From Thermosynechococcus sp. M98_K2018_005 (lineage in GTDB: Bacteria > Cyanobacteriota > Cyanobacteriia > Thermosynechococcales > Thermosynechococcaceae), in assembly GCF_015295825.1 (NCBI RefSeq), contig NZ_DVEH01000077.1, positions 1 to 51,171 on the forward strand: a DNA stretch of 51,171 nucleotides. The letters are read 5' to 3'. Every line of letters begins with the position of its first letter. The stretch's first letter is position 1. The notes under the pieces are model-generated. The model worked only from the letters and a program-made list of their open reading frames with translations, was not told the origin of the DNA and made no database searches. A program made the translations under genes and the position numbers. Below, one piece after another: positions 16,601-26,631 of the stretch.

Positions 16601-18789
16601 GCACACCGATTCCAGCAGGTGCCTCCGCTTCGATAATGACCACTGCTCTGGAAACAGGTACCATTACCCTTGCTGTTGGATTTCCGAATACCCCAAGTCT
16701 TAACGGTTCCACTGTGCTGATCACCTACACAGGGCTAGGCAGCAATCCACTCCAGCCAGGAGATATTATCGAGATTCGCCGTCCCACCAGTGGGTCAGCA
16801 CCTAACCTGGGTCGCTTAGAAGGACGCTTTGTCGTGGAAAACACACCTACAACCACAACAGCAACAGTGCGCTATATTGGCGGCACAGAACGTAGTGGCT
16901 CTGGTAGTACAGACATTGCTGTAAACTCCACACTGGTTGTCCTCTCACGGCGAAGCAGTAACCCCACTGCACCTATTTTGGGGACATTTAACACCGTTAT
17001 CAAATATCCTGCCTTGCGGGCGCTCTTCAACCCACCAGGGGGGGCGCCTGTAACTCCAGCGAGTATTGCTGCTACCCCACGCAGCAGCACCAGCAATTTC
17101 CTCACCCCCACTGAGAATGCTGCTGGGATTGTCGTGAATAATACCCCCTATCCCAACCGACTGAATCAAATCATTGACTTTAATGGCAATGCCCGCAATG
17201 TCGCTTTCCTCAATAACACGCTCTTTAATGGCCGTGAAGAGATGGCCGTGGGGGAGATGGATATTGACCTTGATCTACTGCGGCGCAGTCCCATTGGTGG
17301 CGATACGTGGTTGCCGATGGGGGGCATTGTCTATGCCTTCCGCGAAGATGCGGTGCGTGAAGATGCCATTGCCCGTCCTGCTGTCAGTGGGCAAAACTGG
17401 ATGAATACCAACCCCAGTGGCCCCCATGATCCGATTTTGGGGGCCAATGGTATTTCCACGAAGCCGGTGGACTTCTTTGCCGATCCCATGCGGCGACCCA
17501 ATGGCTTCCGTCTCTGGAATGGGCAACGCCTTGACCGCCAAGGGATCCCCGCAGATAAGAATATTGCTGGCCTGTCGTTTATCACGGATAACCCTGTCTA
17601 TATTCAGGGGGACTTTAATCTCCACAGCACTAATGGCACAACGAGTAACCTAATTGAGGAATTTACCCAAACCCTTGCGGCTGACTGGAACAACTTCTAT
17701 ACCCGCAGCACATTAAATTATAACTTTGCCCGTCCTACGGGGGATACTTGGCGACCCACAGAAATTGTGGCGGATGCGATCACAATTCTCTCCAGTAACT
17801 TCTGCAATGGGTCTGCCAATGACTACTTTGCTCAAGCCTACAATAATAATGTTCAGTCATTGGGTAACAACTCACCTGAGAATTTGGCATTAAACTTCGT
17901 ACAAAATGCGAGTTCATCTACTGATGCTCGGGTGAACAATAGTACTAGTCCTGGCCAAATTTACTTGGGTTGTGCCAATATAGCAGAACTCCGTCCCTCC
18001 TTTTTGAATGCCAATCGTCCCAATATAGACTTACCGCCCAACACAGTCTGGCTGCGGGAGAGTCCCTTTGATCCCAGTTCACCGATTTACGTGGATCGTA
18101 ATGGCATTCCTTGGGCAGTAGACTATACAACCGGTCAACGCATTGGCGTTAACATATCAGGTACTGCAGCTACTGCTGTGCCTCTCACTCAATACCCAAG
18201 TGGTGGAACGGGTGAAGCTTCTCCATCACAGTTTTACAACAGCTTCTACACCTTTAATGACAACCGCACCCGTAACAGTGCTCAAGATACCCGAGTCAAT
18301 GCTGTGCTCGTTAGTGCCACGGTACCCTCGCGGCCTACCCAATCCTATGGTGGCATTCACAACTTCCCGCGTTTTCTTGAAAATTGGTCAAGCTCAACGC
18401 TGACGATTCAAGGGTCATTTGTTCAACTCAACTTCTCGACCCAAGCTACTGCTCCCTTTGACCAAGACCAGTGGGAAATCTCGTCAACCATTCCCACAGA
18501 TAGTGCCTGCCGTAATGTCAATACAGCTTTCAATTGCCCAGCACAATCTGTTGAGCTGATTTACTACTACAACGCTCCTACTCGCCGGTGGGGATATGAT
18601 GTGGGTCTGCAACTCGCACCTGCTGGGCCTATCGCCTCACGGTTTATCTCCCCTGCTCGCCAACGCAGTGAGTACTTTACTGAGCTGTCAGCGAACGATC
18701 CCTACATCCTGCGCCTACGCTGTGCCCAACGTCCCAGTGGCATGGGCAGTGGCCGCATTGATCCGGGTGCAACCAACTGTCCTGCCTAA
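13609..18789 (+). CDS. hpsA: HpsA-like giant prepilin-related protein
   Basis: A 1726-residue protein resembling HpsA of hormogonium polysaccharide loci. It starts with a very basic cytoplasmic stretch (1-50), then a prepilin-like sequence RFGRAG/FVLPT with a hydrophobic helix (about 53-75); position +5 is Thr rather than Glu, so classical pilin assembly is doubtful. The large external part is rich in Asn, Thr, Pro and aromatic residues, with two calcium-loop-like DxDGDGN motifs (about 151-159 and 341-350). It heads a tight operon with four pilin-like genes. In Nostoc HpsA is needed for polysaccharide secretion and gliding; here it may serve a type IV pilus or surface function (inference). 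Confidence 0.78.
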   Translation: MKKNDRRFGLSKRQYRKLMRTIRHLFYQLRLWLQRRLSPLLGRRQVRFGRAGFVLPTAVIVLVVITLTVGALMLRTLNRTAEVGAQRQELQVLNATAPAVDRAKAKLEYFFNQDPLRPQGVPGEAQIEQIMLNTANRNPDPYTFTDERRIDIDGDGNVDNAWAFQPTADSIVAYSILMRRPNDTQISQTDAQKAAGLLTRSRPVGITEQGNQCANIGPTSAAAQQAEAGWDAVGTATLRKNFQINAFVYENRNGGQALATIDFTQERELDRGNKWGAWFRNDLEIFPGPAFRWNGAMHTEGSIFLTSGSGYTAFLVSSPNSCIYTRTASEITTAEVVDVNDVDGDGNTSEIIFQGQFMAGSLRDNNTNAGTVNIHSYREPPALPYTTGNADPPNENVTLTHSRDSVIDGRVPADIALNPVAILTQDRSMARGADPTNLSVRAANWGNQFYVQQGRFANKAQPKPYVDDTYRADNRYGPKPVYDVSIPPSDPRRQIPAGSKVGDPIGNSVPGARDLLTRNIAPNDSPNKRTDLGLDGYWERRARQEGLRIIVGERLELGKPLDAPALGNIADAANTQRRNEFYQHRTLRDDLAAVQATAIYHYKAGGTTINPSIPDPLTNPYPGQNTGGYQPIACLATTHHYGTPQTALRSIMFNQYSGIQGLPSGFQFFDFFTGRGTNGWEFIPPNFNSPQMGQAMQNLVAYASDGVAGAFPPKQETGGTLIHPDPNRTRAGNFSNLARALATAGDSLADESARHTAGCMLGMLAHSVNTLQNLNVGNLNAGNQLQNLDNAIGKLNDYYRPTSVSDSVAFSDGEVIPLGLGNYPQMGTGTVQVIRQGFSNPLSYRGGYLDANAYITALIPNARWSERPLQETNADVNARLARLLALKEQVAYELNPTGYSCSIPNSYTHLRNAFCLNQRGFVIGQGFSMPSPGQSVSVRVEDAPSYNFDLRPGSDINTNVYVAGAGRMILRSFTTDSQGKVLTVTLENPNQQGNALAGTPIPAGASASIMTTALETGTITLAVGFPNTPSLNGSTVLITYTGLGSNPLQPGDIIEIRRPTSGSAPNLGRLEGRFVVENTPTTTTATVRYIGGTERSGSGSTDIAVNSTLVVLSRRSSNPTAPILGTFNTVIKYPALRALFNPPGGAPVTPASIAATPRSSTSNFLTPTENAAGIVVNNTPYPNRLNQIIDFNGNARNVAFLNNTLFNGREEMAVGEMDIDLDLLRRSPIGGDTWLPMGGIVYAFREDAVREDAIARPAVSGQNWMNTNPSGPHDPILGANGISTKPVDFFADPMRRPNGFRLWNGQRLDRQGIPADKNIAGLSFITDNPVYIQGDFNLHSTNGTTSNLIEEFTQTLAADWNNFYTRSTLNYNFARPTGDTWRPTEIVADAITILSSNFCNGSANDYFAQAYNNNVQSLGNNSPENLALNFVQNASSSTDARVNNSTSPGQIYLGCANIAELRPSFLNANRPNIDLPPNTVWLRESPFDPSSPIYVDRNGIPWAVDYTTGQRIGVNISGTAATAVPLTQYPSGGTGEASPSQFYNSFYTFNDNRTRNSAQDTRVNAVLVSATVPSRPTQSYGGIHNFPRFLENWSSSTLTIQGSFVQLNFSTQATAPFDQDQWEISSTIPTDSACRNVNTAFNCPAQSVELIYYYNAPTRRWGYDVGLQLAPAGPIASRFISPARQRSEYFTELSANDPYILRLRCAQRPSGMGSGRIDPGATNCPA

Positions 18790-18809
18790 CCTATGGAGGT
18801 GATTTCTTT

Positions 18810-19463
18810 ATGAATCCTCGATTTGACCGGCAGCAACACGCCAATCATGGTCTCACATTGGTTGAATGTCTCATTGCCATTCTGGTAGTGAACTTGGGGG
18901 TGGCCATGTTGGCAGCACCCCTGCTGATGGTGGCAGCCACAAGGTTGCGCAATGACCGCATTAACCAAGCTACGGAGCTAGCGCGGGCAGAGGTGGATCG
19001 ACTGCGGGTGATGATGGAGCAGGGGGTAGAAATTCGCAGCACGACAACCAGTTTGTTGCCTCCCCAGAGTTCTGTGTCAGCGACCATTGGCCAAGCAAAT
19101 CAACTTTCGGCACAGTCACCCCCCAGTAGCCTTGAGGATTGCTCTGGCGCTTTAGGGTTGCCAACCAGCGCGACCCGAGCCTGCCGCCGTCGCCTTAACA
19201 ATACGGAGTTTGCTGTCCAAGTGTATCGCGGTCAACTGACCGTCAACAGTTCTAACCTGGTGCTGGCCTACCCAGTGCAGGTGCGCGTCTATAGCGCTGA
19301 GGTCGTTCCCGTTACAACAGCAACAGTTCCTGTGGCTCAAGAACCAGCAGCGATGACCAGTTCATTGGTGGGCGCAGAGACGCGACCCTTAGCGGTGCTG
19401 ACAACGGAAATCATTCGCAGTGACTCTTCAGAAGCCCTGTGTCGGTTAACCAACTGTTCCTAA
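18810..19463 (+). CDS. hpsB: Prepilin-like protein, HpsB type
   Basis: A 217-residue pseudopilin. The type III signal is HANHG/LTLVE (cleavage after G14, Glu at +5), followed by a hydrophobic helix to about residue 38. The body has Cys residues that could form disulfides (about 110, 127 and C-terminal CRLTNCS). The ATG at 18810 is preceded by GGAGGTGAT (18795-18803), a nearly perfect ribosome binding site. It is 20 bp downstream of the hpsA-like gene. PilD-type peptidase processing and assembly with the other minor pilins are inferred from the family. Confidence 0.75.
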   Translation: MNPRFDRQQHANHGLTLVECLIAILVVNLGVAMLAAPLLMVAATRLRNDRINQATELARAEVDRLRVMMEQGVEIRSTTTSLLPPQSSVSATIGQANQLSAQSPPSSLEDCSGALGLPTSATRACRRRLNNTEFAVQVYRGQLTVNSSNLVLAYPVQVRVYSAEVVPVTTATVPVAQEPAAMTSSLVGAETRPLAVLTTEIIRSDSSEALCRLTNCS

Positions 19464-19475
19464 GGAGATCACGCT

Positions 19476-20501
19476 ATGAAGCTTTGGCAGTGGCGGCGGC
19501 CACAGAAAGGGCAAAAAGGCTTTACCCTCGTGGAAATTTTGGTGTCCCTGGTGATGGCCTCAGTGATTGTGGTCTCTTTGGGAGCACTCTTAGTTGATAT
19601 GCTGCAAACGGAGACCCGTGAGGCGTCGTTGAACCAGTTGCGTCAAGACCTCAAGGCGGCAATGGATTTAATCAGCACCGATCTGTCGCAAGCTGTTTTT
19701 GTCTACAACGGTCACTGTTTGGCAGGAGACACCAGTGGCCAGTGCGGTGAGGGGACTCGCAGTCAAGCCCTGACGAACTTTTTGCCCGCCTTCCCTAGCA
19801 CAATGCAGCCTGTGTTGGCAATGTGGATTCTGGAGCCAGTGCCCTACGACCAAAATCAACTGGGCTATGACACCTACACCATCCCCCAAAACTGCAACAA
19901 TGCTTGGCCAGAGAGTCTGCGACCGGACTGCATTGCCCTGCAAAATGCGCGCCGCGCCCACACGTTAGTGGTCTATTATCTCGATACGACTCCTAGCTCC
20001 CTCTGGCAAGGTCGTGCCCGCCTGCGTCGTTATGCGTTGCGCAAATATCGTGTCTTAACAAATACCTACCTTGAACTCAACCAAGGTTATGTGGAGCCAA
20101 CGGGCTCCACCAGCTTTGCCCAATGGCCGATTAACGTTAACACAAATACGAGTATGCAAAGCGCTCGACCCGAAGCCAATATGGGACGGGCAGTAGTGGT
20201 TACGGATTTTATAGACCTCAACTGGGACAACCCGAATGCCCTCATCCCTTGCCAAGGAGCTGTGGCAACGCCCTTTACCCCGGCCTATGTGCGAACCCCC
20301 TTGGCTAGTAGTGGTGTGCCCAATAGCTTCTATGCCTGTGTCCAGTCACGCGGGGCGAGCTTTAATAATGCCACATTGGTCTATCTGCGGGGGAATCCCC
20401 AAGGGATGCCGGGCATTCGTCCCCAAGATGAAGCCACTCGACCCGTTATTACAACCACAGTGCTGAGTCGCTCTGTGCATCGCAAAGTCCCCAACTTCTA
20501 G
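19476..20501 (+). CDS. hpsC: Prepilin-like protein, HpsC type
   Basis: A 341-residue pseudopilin, large for the family. The type III signal is QKG/FTLVE (cleavage after G15) with a hydrophobic helix up to about residue 38, then LRQDLKAAMDLISTDLSQAVF, a pattern common in PilW/GspJ-like minor pilins. It has an internal Cys-containing region (about 85-95, 145-152). It starts 12 bp after hpsB with AAGGAG just upstream. The C-terminus VLSRSVHRKVPNF is basic. It probably assembles with its neighbours into a pilus-like tip complex (inference). Confidence 0.75.
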   Translation: MKLWQWRRPQKGQKGFTLVEILVSLVMASVIVVSLGALLVDMLQTETREASLNQLRQDLKAAMDLISTDLSQAVFVYNGHCLAGDTSGQCGEGTRSQALTNFLPAFPSTMQPVLAMWILEPVPYDQNQLGYDTYTIPQNCNNAWPESLRPDCIALQNARRAHTLVVYYLDTTPSSLWQGRARLRRYALRKYRVLTNTYLELNQGYVEPTGSTSFAQWPINVNTNTSMQSARPEANMGRAVVVTDFIDLNWDNPNALIPCQGAVATPFTPAYVRTPLASSGVPNSFYACVQSRGASFNNATLVYLRGNPQGMPGIRPQDEATRPVITTTVLSRSVHRKVPNF

Positions 20502-20514
20502 GAAGGAATCTGGT

Positions 20515-21102
20515 ATGCAAGTGTCACGACACTCAACGCGAGGATACAGCTTTGTTGAAGTCTTGGTCGTCATTGTCCTGATTGGGGTGGTCATTGGCAT
20601 CGGCACAATGAGCATTTTCCCTTTGTTGCAACGGCAACGGGTGCGGGCGGCAACGAATAATGCCCGTAATGCTTTGCGCCTTGCCCAAGCCGCCGCCAAA
20701 AAGGAAAACTTGCCTTGGGTTGTGGCTTTTCGCAATACGGATACGGGTGTGCAGTGGACAATGAACCGCGTCACTACTCCTCGCAATCAATGGACGTGGC
20801 AACCCCTGATTGAAGATGATGAGCAAGTGGTGATGGTGATGTGGGGGACAGACTTTAATAGTCCTGTCACTAACTCTGAGGGACGAGTATTGGAGTGCTG
20901 GCAAGAGGCGGCACGGGACAGCAATCAGTGTGAACTAGCCTTTGACCATCAGGGTCGGGTGATTACACCTGTTACCCCGCGGCGGATTTCCTTTAGCATC
21001 TTTGCCTATGAATTTGACTATTTGCGCTGTGTGCGGCTTTCAACGGTGTTGGGCGCGATGCGCACTGAGGAGGGGAGTGTTTGTACCGAATACATGGAAT
21101 AG
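20515..21102 (+). CDS. Prepilin-like protein, GspH/FimT type
   Basis: A 195-residue pseudopilin with the type III signal STRG/YSFVE (cleavage after G10, Glu at +5) and a hydrophobic helix to about 33, followed by RQRVRAATNNARNALRLAQAAAKKENLPWVV-like sequence typical of GspH/FimT proteins, cut here only as description. The globular part has two Trp-rich strands and Cys at about 128, 142, 172 and 191. It is 13 bp downstream of hpsC with AGGAAGG before the ATG. It may be the HpsD counterpart; I do not assign the symbol. Confidence 0.72.
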   Translation: MQVSRHSTRGYSFVEVLVVIVLIGVVIGIGTMSIFPLLQRQRVRAATNNARNALRLAQAAAKKENLPWVVAFRNTDTGVQWTMNRVTTPRNQWTWQPLIEDDEQVVMVMWGTDFNSPVTNSEGRVLECWQEAARDSNQCELAFDHQGRVITPVTPRRISFSIFAYEFDYLRCVRLSTVLGAMRTEEGSVCTEYME

Positions 21103-21163
21103 CTCGAACTCGCTAACCTAGAAGTAGAAGGCCGTAACCAATCTCCACTGAGGATGAGCTCCT

Positions 21164-21772
21164 ATGCCCCAAGCCATTATTCGTTTGAAATTGCTCTTTA
21201 CGCTCAATGAACAACTGGAGCGGCGCCGCCAACGGAATCGCAATAGTGGGTTATCGCTACCAGAGGTGCTGGCGGTGATGGTGATTATCGGGGTGATTGC
21301 TCTGATTGCCTTGCCTTCACTGCTCAATCAGCGCACTAAGGCTCAACTGGCTAGTGCCAAATCCACAATTGGGGCGATTAACCGTGCCCAGGAAGCCTAC
21401 CGCGTGCGCCATAAGATTTTTGCAACTAAGCTATCTTTGCTGAAAATTTATGATACCAGTGGCGGCGGTTATAAAATCGAGGGCTACCATCCCCTTGTCC
21501 TCACTTATGACCAAGTCAAACATGCAGTCACCAATACCGTGCTCTATGGGGGTGGCAATCCGTGGTATGTGTCAGTGCATGCTCAGGCTATTGATCCAGC
21601 CGGTAGAGGTGTCTCTGGCTGCGTCTGGGCAAAACCCGGCCAGTTGGGTGTAACCACTGCTTCCGTGAAGGAGGGAACAACGGCGGCACCCCCCGGTGAT
21701 TGCTGGGCGGCGGACGTACCGCAAGGTTCTGGTGAGCCAGTGAAGTTCTACTCGATTCAAACAACGGAGTAA
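21164..21772 (+). CDS. Type IV pilin-like (G/H family) protein
   Basis: A 202-residue pilin with a long basic leader (1-29, ending RRQRNRNSG) and mature N-terminus LSLPEVLAVMVIIGVIAL (Glu at +5). The following ASAKSTIGAINRAQEAYR is the hallmark of cyanobacterial type IV pilin-like G/H proteins. A likely C-terminal disulfide loop joins the Cys in SGCVWAKPG and GDCWAADVP. It is the last gene of the operon, 61 bp after the GspH-type gene. It may be the major or a minor subunit of a specialised fibre. Confidence 0.78.
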   Translation: MPQAIIRLKLLFTLNEQLERRRQRNRNSGLSLPEVLAVMVIIGVIALIALPSLLNQRTKAQLASAKSTIGAINRAQEAYRVRHKIFATKLSLLKIYDTSGGGYKIEGYHPLVLTYDQVKHAVTNTVLYGGGNPWYVSVHAQAIDPAGRGVSGCVWAKPGQLGVTTASVKEGTTAAPPGDCWAADVPQGSGEPVKFYSIQTTE

Positions 21773-21903
21773 ATTTCTACGAGAATTCGCAGCAGGTTGC
21801 GGTAGAGATGCAAGTCTTGAGTCAGGGTATGGCACTGGCGAAGGTTGATTTTGCAATAATCAGCAAAGGTAAATGGCGGCTTTGGGCAAACTGTTGCCTC
21901 TCG

Positions 21904-24150
21904 TTATCTCGCCTGGGCTGGCAGTCTTGGTTGAAAATAGCGCAGGCGCAGGGCATTCATCACTACTGAGAAGGAACTAAAGGCCATTGCTGCACCGGCC
22001 ACCATGGGATTGAGGAGCCAGCCGCTCAGGGGGTAAAGGATACCAGCGGCAATGGGAATGCCAGCCACATTATAGATGAAGGCAAAAAAGAGATTTTGGC
22101 GAATATTGCGGATCGTGGCGCGGCTGAGTTGTAGGGCGATGACAACGCCCTGAAGATGACCGGAAATGAGGGTGATGTCACTACTGGCGATCGCCACGTC
22201 GGTCCCCGTGCCCAGAGCAATCCCCACATCGGCTTGGGCGAGAGCGGGGGCATCATTAATGCCATCTCCCACCATGGCCACGCACTTCCCTTGATGTTGC
22301 AGTTCAGCAATGATCGCTGCCTTTTGATCGGGACGCACACTGGCAACGTAGTGCTCAATTCCCACTTGCTGAGCAATGGCCGCAGCCGTAACGGCATGAT
22401 CTCCCGTCAGCAGAATCACTTCTAATCCCATGCGCTTGAGGGCAGCCACTACCGCTGGGGCTTCGGGTTTAAGGGTATCGGCAATGGCCATCAGACCTTT
22501 GACTTTCCCCTCCACGGCAATCCAAACGACGGTTTTTCCCGCTTGGGCAAGGCGCTGGGCTTGGGGCTGCCAAGGGGTGAGGTCAATGTTGTGGGCTTCT
22601 AGAAAGGCGGAGGTACCGATGAGAACCCACTGCTCTTCAACAATGCCTTGTACCCCTTGACCAATTGTGGCCACAAAATCGCGAACTGTTTGCGGCAATA
22701 CCCCCTGCCCTTGGGCATACTCGACCACGGCAGCAGCAAGGGGATGTTCTGAGTGCCATTCCACACTGGCGGCAAGACGCAAAAGGGTTGGGGCATCCTC
22801 TTGTGTATAAAAGTCTGTGACGCTGGGATGACCTTGGGTCAGGGTTCCTGTTTTGTCGAGGACAAGGGTTTGAAGACGATGGGCAAGTTGGAGACTGCGG
22901 GCATCTTTAATCAAAATGCCATACTCCGCTGCTTTGCCCGTACCCACCATAATCGAGGTGGGGGTCGCCAAGCCAAGGGCACAGGGACAGGCGATGATCA
23001 AGACGCCAATGCTCGTCAATAGGGCAAGGGGGGGGTTACGGCCAATAGTGAGCCACAGCAACCCCGTGAGGAGAGCGATCGCCAGCACCGTCGGTACAAA
23101 CCAAGCCGTGATCCGATCCGCCAGTTTTTGAATGGGGGCTTTTGAGGCCTGTGCCTGCTGCACTAGTTGAATCATTTGGGCTAAGAAGGTTTGCTGCCCC
23201 ACCCGTGTAGCACGGATTTGTAGGCTGCCCGTTTGATTGAGAGTGGCACCAATGACTTCATCCCCCTCGTGCTTTTCCACTGGTAGGCTCTCCCCAGTCA
23301 CCATGGATTCATCCACCGTCGAAGCCCCGGCCACAATCTCACCATCCACGGGAATTTTCTCGCCGGGACGCACCAGTAATAGATCCCCCACTTGCACTTC
23401 AATGAGGGGCACCTCCACGGCTTCCCCGTGACGAATCACCCGTGCCGTTTTCGGTTGCAGGGCGAGGAGTTTGCGAATAGCGGCTGCCGTTTCCCGTTTG
23501 GCGCGACTTTCGAGAAAGCGTCCCAAGAGAATCAGGGTAATGATGACGGCTGAGACTTCGTAATAGACTTCCGGTGGGTGGGCATGGAAGGCTTGGGGAA
23601 AGAGCGTCACAAAGAGAGAATAGAAAAAGGCAACACTTGTGCCCAAGGCAACTAGGGTGTCCATCGTGGCCGTGCGATAGCACAGTGCCCGCCATGCCCC
23701 TGCGTAAAAGGATTCACCACTCCAAAACTGAATGGGTGTTGTGAGCAGGAGTTGTACCCAAGGATGGTGCAGCCATGGGGGGAGCCAAGGGAGATGCCAG
23801 CCCGTCATCATGGGTAGATTCCCCAGCAGCAGTAGTAGGGTTGCACTACCGGCAAAGAGGAGTCGGCGTTTGAGACGGCGCAGTTCAGCCCGATAGGCAA
23901 ATTCTTCGGCAGCGGTATCAGTCACCAAGCCCTCTTCGGGGAGTCGCTCTGGGTGGTAGCCGGCTTTGGCGATCGCCCCTTGCAGATCTGACCATGTGAC
24001 GCGCTGCGGATCGTAGGTGACGGTGGCTTGGGCAGCCGCAAAATGAATTTCACAATCCACCACCCCCGCCAGCGATCGCAGGGCAGTTTCAACAACATTG
24101 GCGCAAGCGGCGCAGCGCATTCCCTGCACTTTGAAGGTGAGGTGAGTCAT
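21904..24150 (-). CDS. pacS: Copper-transporting P1B-type ATPase (PacS-like)
   Basis: Pumps Cu(I) across a membrane using ATP; in cyanobacteria PacS delivers copper to the thylakoid lumen for plastocyanin and cytochrome oxidase. The 748-residue protein has an N-terminal metal-binding domain with GMRCAACA (C13, C16), MVTGES of the actuator, the metal-transport C388-P-C390, phosphorylation site D432-KTGT, the SEHPLA P1B motif, and [12 protein letters not shown]. Eight membrane helices are expected. GMRCAACA resembles PacS more than CtaA, but that choice is uncertain. It is 66 bp downstream of ccs1, suggesting a link to metalloprotein and cytochrome maturation. Confidence 0.85.
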   Translation of the reverse strand: MTHLTFKVQGMRCAACANVVETALRSLAGVVDCEIHFAAAQATVTYDPQRVTWSDLQGAIAKAGYHPERLPEEGLVTDTAAEEFAYRAELRRLKRRLLFAGSATLLLLLGNLPMMTGWHLPWLPPWLHHPWVQLLLTTPIQFWSGESFYAGAWRALCYRTATMDTLVALGTSVAFFYSLFVTLFPQAFHAHPPEVYYEVSAVIITLILLGRFLESRAKRETAAAIRKLLALQPKTARVIRHGEAVEVPLIEVQVGDLLLVRPGEKIPVDGEIVAGASTVDESMVTGESLPVEKHEGDEVIGATLNQTGSLQIRATRVGQQTFLAQMIQLVQQAQASKAPIQKLADRITAWFVPTVLAIALLTGLLWLTIGRNPPLALLTSIGVLIIACPCALGLATPTSIMVGTGKAAEYGILIKDARSLQLAHRLQTLVLDKTGTLTQGHPSVTDFYTQEDAPTLLRLAASVEWHSEHPLAAAVVEYAQGQGVLPQTVRDFVATIGQGVQGIVEEQWVLIGTSAFLEAHNIDLTPWQPQAQRLAQAGKTVVWIAVEGKVKGLMAIADTLKPEAPAVVAALKRMGLEVILLTGDHAVTAAAIAQQVGIEHYVASVRPDQKAAIIAELQHQGKCVAMVGDGINDAPALAQADVGIALGTGTDVAIASSDITLISGHLQGVVIALQLSRATIRNIRQNLFFAFIYNVAGIPIAAGILYPLSGWLLNPMVAGAAMAFSSFSVVMNALRLRYFQPRLPAQAR

Positions 24151-24216
24151 GATGACCTTCCCCTAAAGCACTCCCTATTGATCCTGAAGTCTCCAGTCAA
24201 CTAGAGAGTCAAGGGG

Positions 24217-25542
24217 CTAAACCTCCACTTCTATAGTTTGGCTTTGGGAAGCCAATGCGCGGGCGATCGCCACCAATTCCTGCTCAAAGGCCAACTGCGC
24301 CCGATTCGTCCGTCCACCGATGTAGAGGAGATCGTTTTCCTGCAGCCCCCACACCTGCGAGTGGGACACATAGCTCATGATTACCCCCGCCATCAACAGG
24401 GCAAAGCCCGCATAAAACAGGGGAATCCCTGGATCTGCTTTAATTTGCAGCCCCGTACTGCCCACCAGTTCGACCAATGTCAGCGTCACACCGTTAATCT
24501 CTGTACTCATGCCCGTGCGCAAGCTGGTGAGAAACTCTCCCTTAGGGTTGTAAATCAGTACCGTGCCTTGGAGATCGCGCGCAATCAGAGAAATCCCCTC
24601 CGAGAGATCCGACTTCGTGGGCAGCCATGTGCCCCAGAGGCGACCTTTCCCCTGGGTGTCGAGTTGTGCCATTGGCAGTTGCAGCACGGGACTCTTGTTA
24701 AGGCGAAAGCGAATGGCGGCAATACTCCAGTCTGCCTGATAGAAGGTGACCCCGCCATACTTCAAGGGCCGGTTGACATGGATCGTGCCCCGCTTCACCT
24801 CTTGACCGTCGGCATCCAGTACCGACAGATCCGAGTAGAACTGGTCAATGTCACCGGCATCGGTGTAGTCAATCCAAAAGCGATTCACCTTGACTGACCA
24901 GTGCTGGGGGACCCGTGCCAACGCCCCCGCCTGAACAATGTGCTGCAGATGAAAGGTTTCACCACTGGGAATGAGTTCTTGGGCCATAAAGCCCGTGAGC
25001 GCCCCCAAAATCCCCCCCAGCAAAATCAGGATCATACTGGCATGAACCACAATCGGGCCCATGCGACCAACAATGCCTTTGCGGGCATAGAGTTGATTAT
25101 CGGTTTGCCAGACGCGGTAGCCCTTTGCGCTCAGGGCAGTGGCCAGTTCCTTGAGGGAGCCTTGGGGAATCGTGGTACTGAGGGCAAGCTTTGTGAATTG
25201 ACGCGGTTTTTGGTAGTACTGCCAGCGTTGGGCGGTGGTTAGGGCAGGTACCTGACGACTGACGGTACAGGCAATTAAACTGGCGCCAAAGAGCACCAAC
25301 AGAGTGAGATACCAAGGGGTGCGATACACATGATCCAACCCCAGTGCCAGCAGTACCCGCCAACTGAGAAAACCAAACAGGGCAGGATCTTCGGGATAGT
25401 TGGCTTGATAGAAGCTGAGGGATTGCCCCTGCTCAATCACAGTGCCGGCAATACTGGCGATCGCAATCACGAGCAACAAGAGAATTGCTAGGCGCAAATC
25501 TCCAAGGAGAGCAAGAACACGGCGAAACACAGGGGCGTCCAT
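24217..25542 (-). CDS. ccs1: Cytochrome c biogenesis protein Ccs1 (ResB/CcsB-like)
   Basis: System II cytochrome c maturation protein, working with CcsA to deliver heme to apocytochromes c in the thylakoid lumen. The 441-residue product has hydrophobic helices near 15-36, 62-88 and 160-185, a large lumenal beta-rich part (about 190-370), and a last helix at about 375-395 followed by SHSQVWGLQ. The N-terminus [15 protein letters not shown] is typical of Ccs1. It is 13 bp downstream of hemF, and the two are clearly one unit. CcsA is not in this window. Confidence 0.85.
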   Translation of the reverse strand: MDAPVFRRVLALLGDLRLAILLLLVIAIASIAGTVIEQGQSLSFYQANYPEDPALFGFLSWRVLLALGLDHVYRTPWYLTLLVLFGASLIACTVSRQVPALTTAQRWQYYQKPRQFTKLALSTTIPQGSLKELATALSAKGYRVWQTDNQLYARKGIVGRMGPIVVHASMILILLGGILGALTGFMAQELIPSGETFHLQHIVQAGALARVPQHWSVKVNRFWIDYTDAGDIDQFYSDLSVLDADGQEVKRGTIHVNRPLKYGGVTFYQADWSIAAIRFRLNKSPVLQLPMAQLDTQGKGRLWGTWLPTKSDLSEGISLIARDLQGTVLIYNPKGEFLTSLRTGMSTEINGVTLTLVELVGSTGLQIKADPGIPLFYAGFALLMAGVIMSYVSHSQVWGLQENDLLYIGGRTNRAQLAFEQELVAIARALASQSQTIEVEV

Positions 25543-25555
25543 CTTTAGAGTTGTT

Positions 25556-26572
25556 TTAGAGTGGCCAATTGACCCAGTCTTGGGGCTTCAAAAATGTGGT
25601 GTACAGTTCCGCTTCGCGGCTGTTGGGTTCCGGGGTATAGCCATATTCCCAGCGGACAAGGGGGGGTAAGGACATCAAAATAGACTCGGTGCGGCCATTG
25701 GTTTGCAGGCCGAAGATCGTGCCGCGGTCATAGACAAGGTTGAATTCTACATAGCGCCCGCGCCGATAGAGCTGAAATTGCCGCTCGCGATCGCCATACT
25801 CGAGGTGACGCCGCCGTTCGACAATTGGTAGGTAGGCCTCCAGGAAGGCTTGGCCACAGCTTTGAATAAAGGCAAAGAGGTCTTCCCACGACCGACTGCC
25901 CACAGAACCCACCTTTTGGCTATAGCGAGCTGCCTCGCCATCGGGATGGGGCCCGCGGTACAGTTCGCGATCGCTGCCATCTTGGTAGTCAAAGAAAATG
26001 CCGCCCACGCCTCGGGTTTCGCCGCGATGCTTGAGGTAAAAGTATTCATCGCACCAGCGTTTGAAGACGGGATAGTATTCGCTGTGGTGGCGATCGCAGG
26101 CAGCCTTATGTACCTGATGGAAGTGTTTGGCATCCTCGGCAAAGGGGTAGTAGGGGGTCAAATCCGCCCCACCGCCAAACCACCACACCGGCCCGGCTTC
26201 AAAGTAGCGGTAGTTCAAATGCACCGTTGGCACATAGGGATTGCGGGGATGGAGCACCATTGAGGTACCCGTGGCATAGAAGCCATGACCCGCCGCCTCT
26301 GGCCGCTGCGCCAAGATTGAAGGAGGTAACTGCTCCCCCCATACCTCCGAGAAATTAACGCCCCCCTGCTCCAGAAGCTGGCCATTTTTCATTACCCGCG
26401 ATCGCCCGCCGCCGCCTTCGGGTCGTTCCCAGACGTCCTCTTGAAACTGGGCACCGCCATCGGCAGCCTCTAGGCCCTGACAAATCTGATCCTGTAGATC
26501 CTTGAGAAACGTGGCCACCCGTTGGCGCGAGTCCCTGGGCACAGCAGTGGTAGCAGAAGTTGCAACAGTCAT
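25556..26572 (-). CDS. hemF: Oxygen-dependent coproporphyrinogen III oxidase
   Basis: Converts coproporphyrinogen III to protoporphyrinogen IX with O2, a shared step of heme and chlorophyll synthesis. The 338-residue protein shows the family blocks [37 protein letters not shown], and [31 protein letters not shown]. The His-rich [13 protein letters not shown] is also present. Length is normal for HemF. It sits between a CCB-family gene (59 bp upstream) and ccs1 (13 bp downstream), a setting that groups heme synthesis with heme attachment. Confidence 0.94.
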   Translation of the reverse strand: MTVATSATTAVPRDSRQRVATFLKDLQDQICQGLEAADGGAQFQEDVWERPEGGGGRSRVMKNGQLLEQGGVNFSEVWGEQLPPSILAQRPEAAGHGFYATGTSMVLHPRNPYVPTVHLNYRYFEAGPVWWFGGGADLTPYYPFAEDAKHFHQVHKAACDRHHSEYYPVFKRWCDEYFYLKHRGETRGVGGIFFDYQDGSDRELYRGPHPDGEAARYSQKVGSVGSRSWEDLFAFIQSCGQAFLEAYLPIVERRRHLEYGDRERQFQLYRRGRYVEFNLVYDRGTIFGLQTNGRTESILMSLPPLVRWEYGYTPEPNSREAELYTTFLKPQDWVNWPL

Positions 26573-26631
26573 AGTAAATATCGAAATCCTAATGAACGGT
26601 CTTGAGTGTCAAAAGTCGCTTGCAAGCGTGT

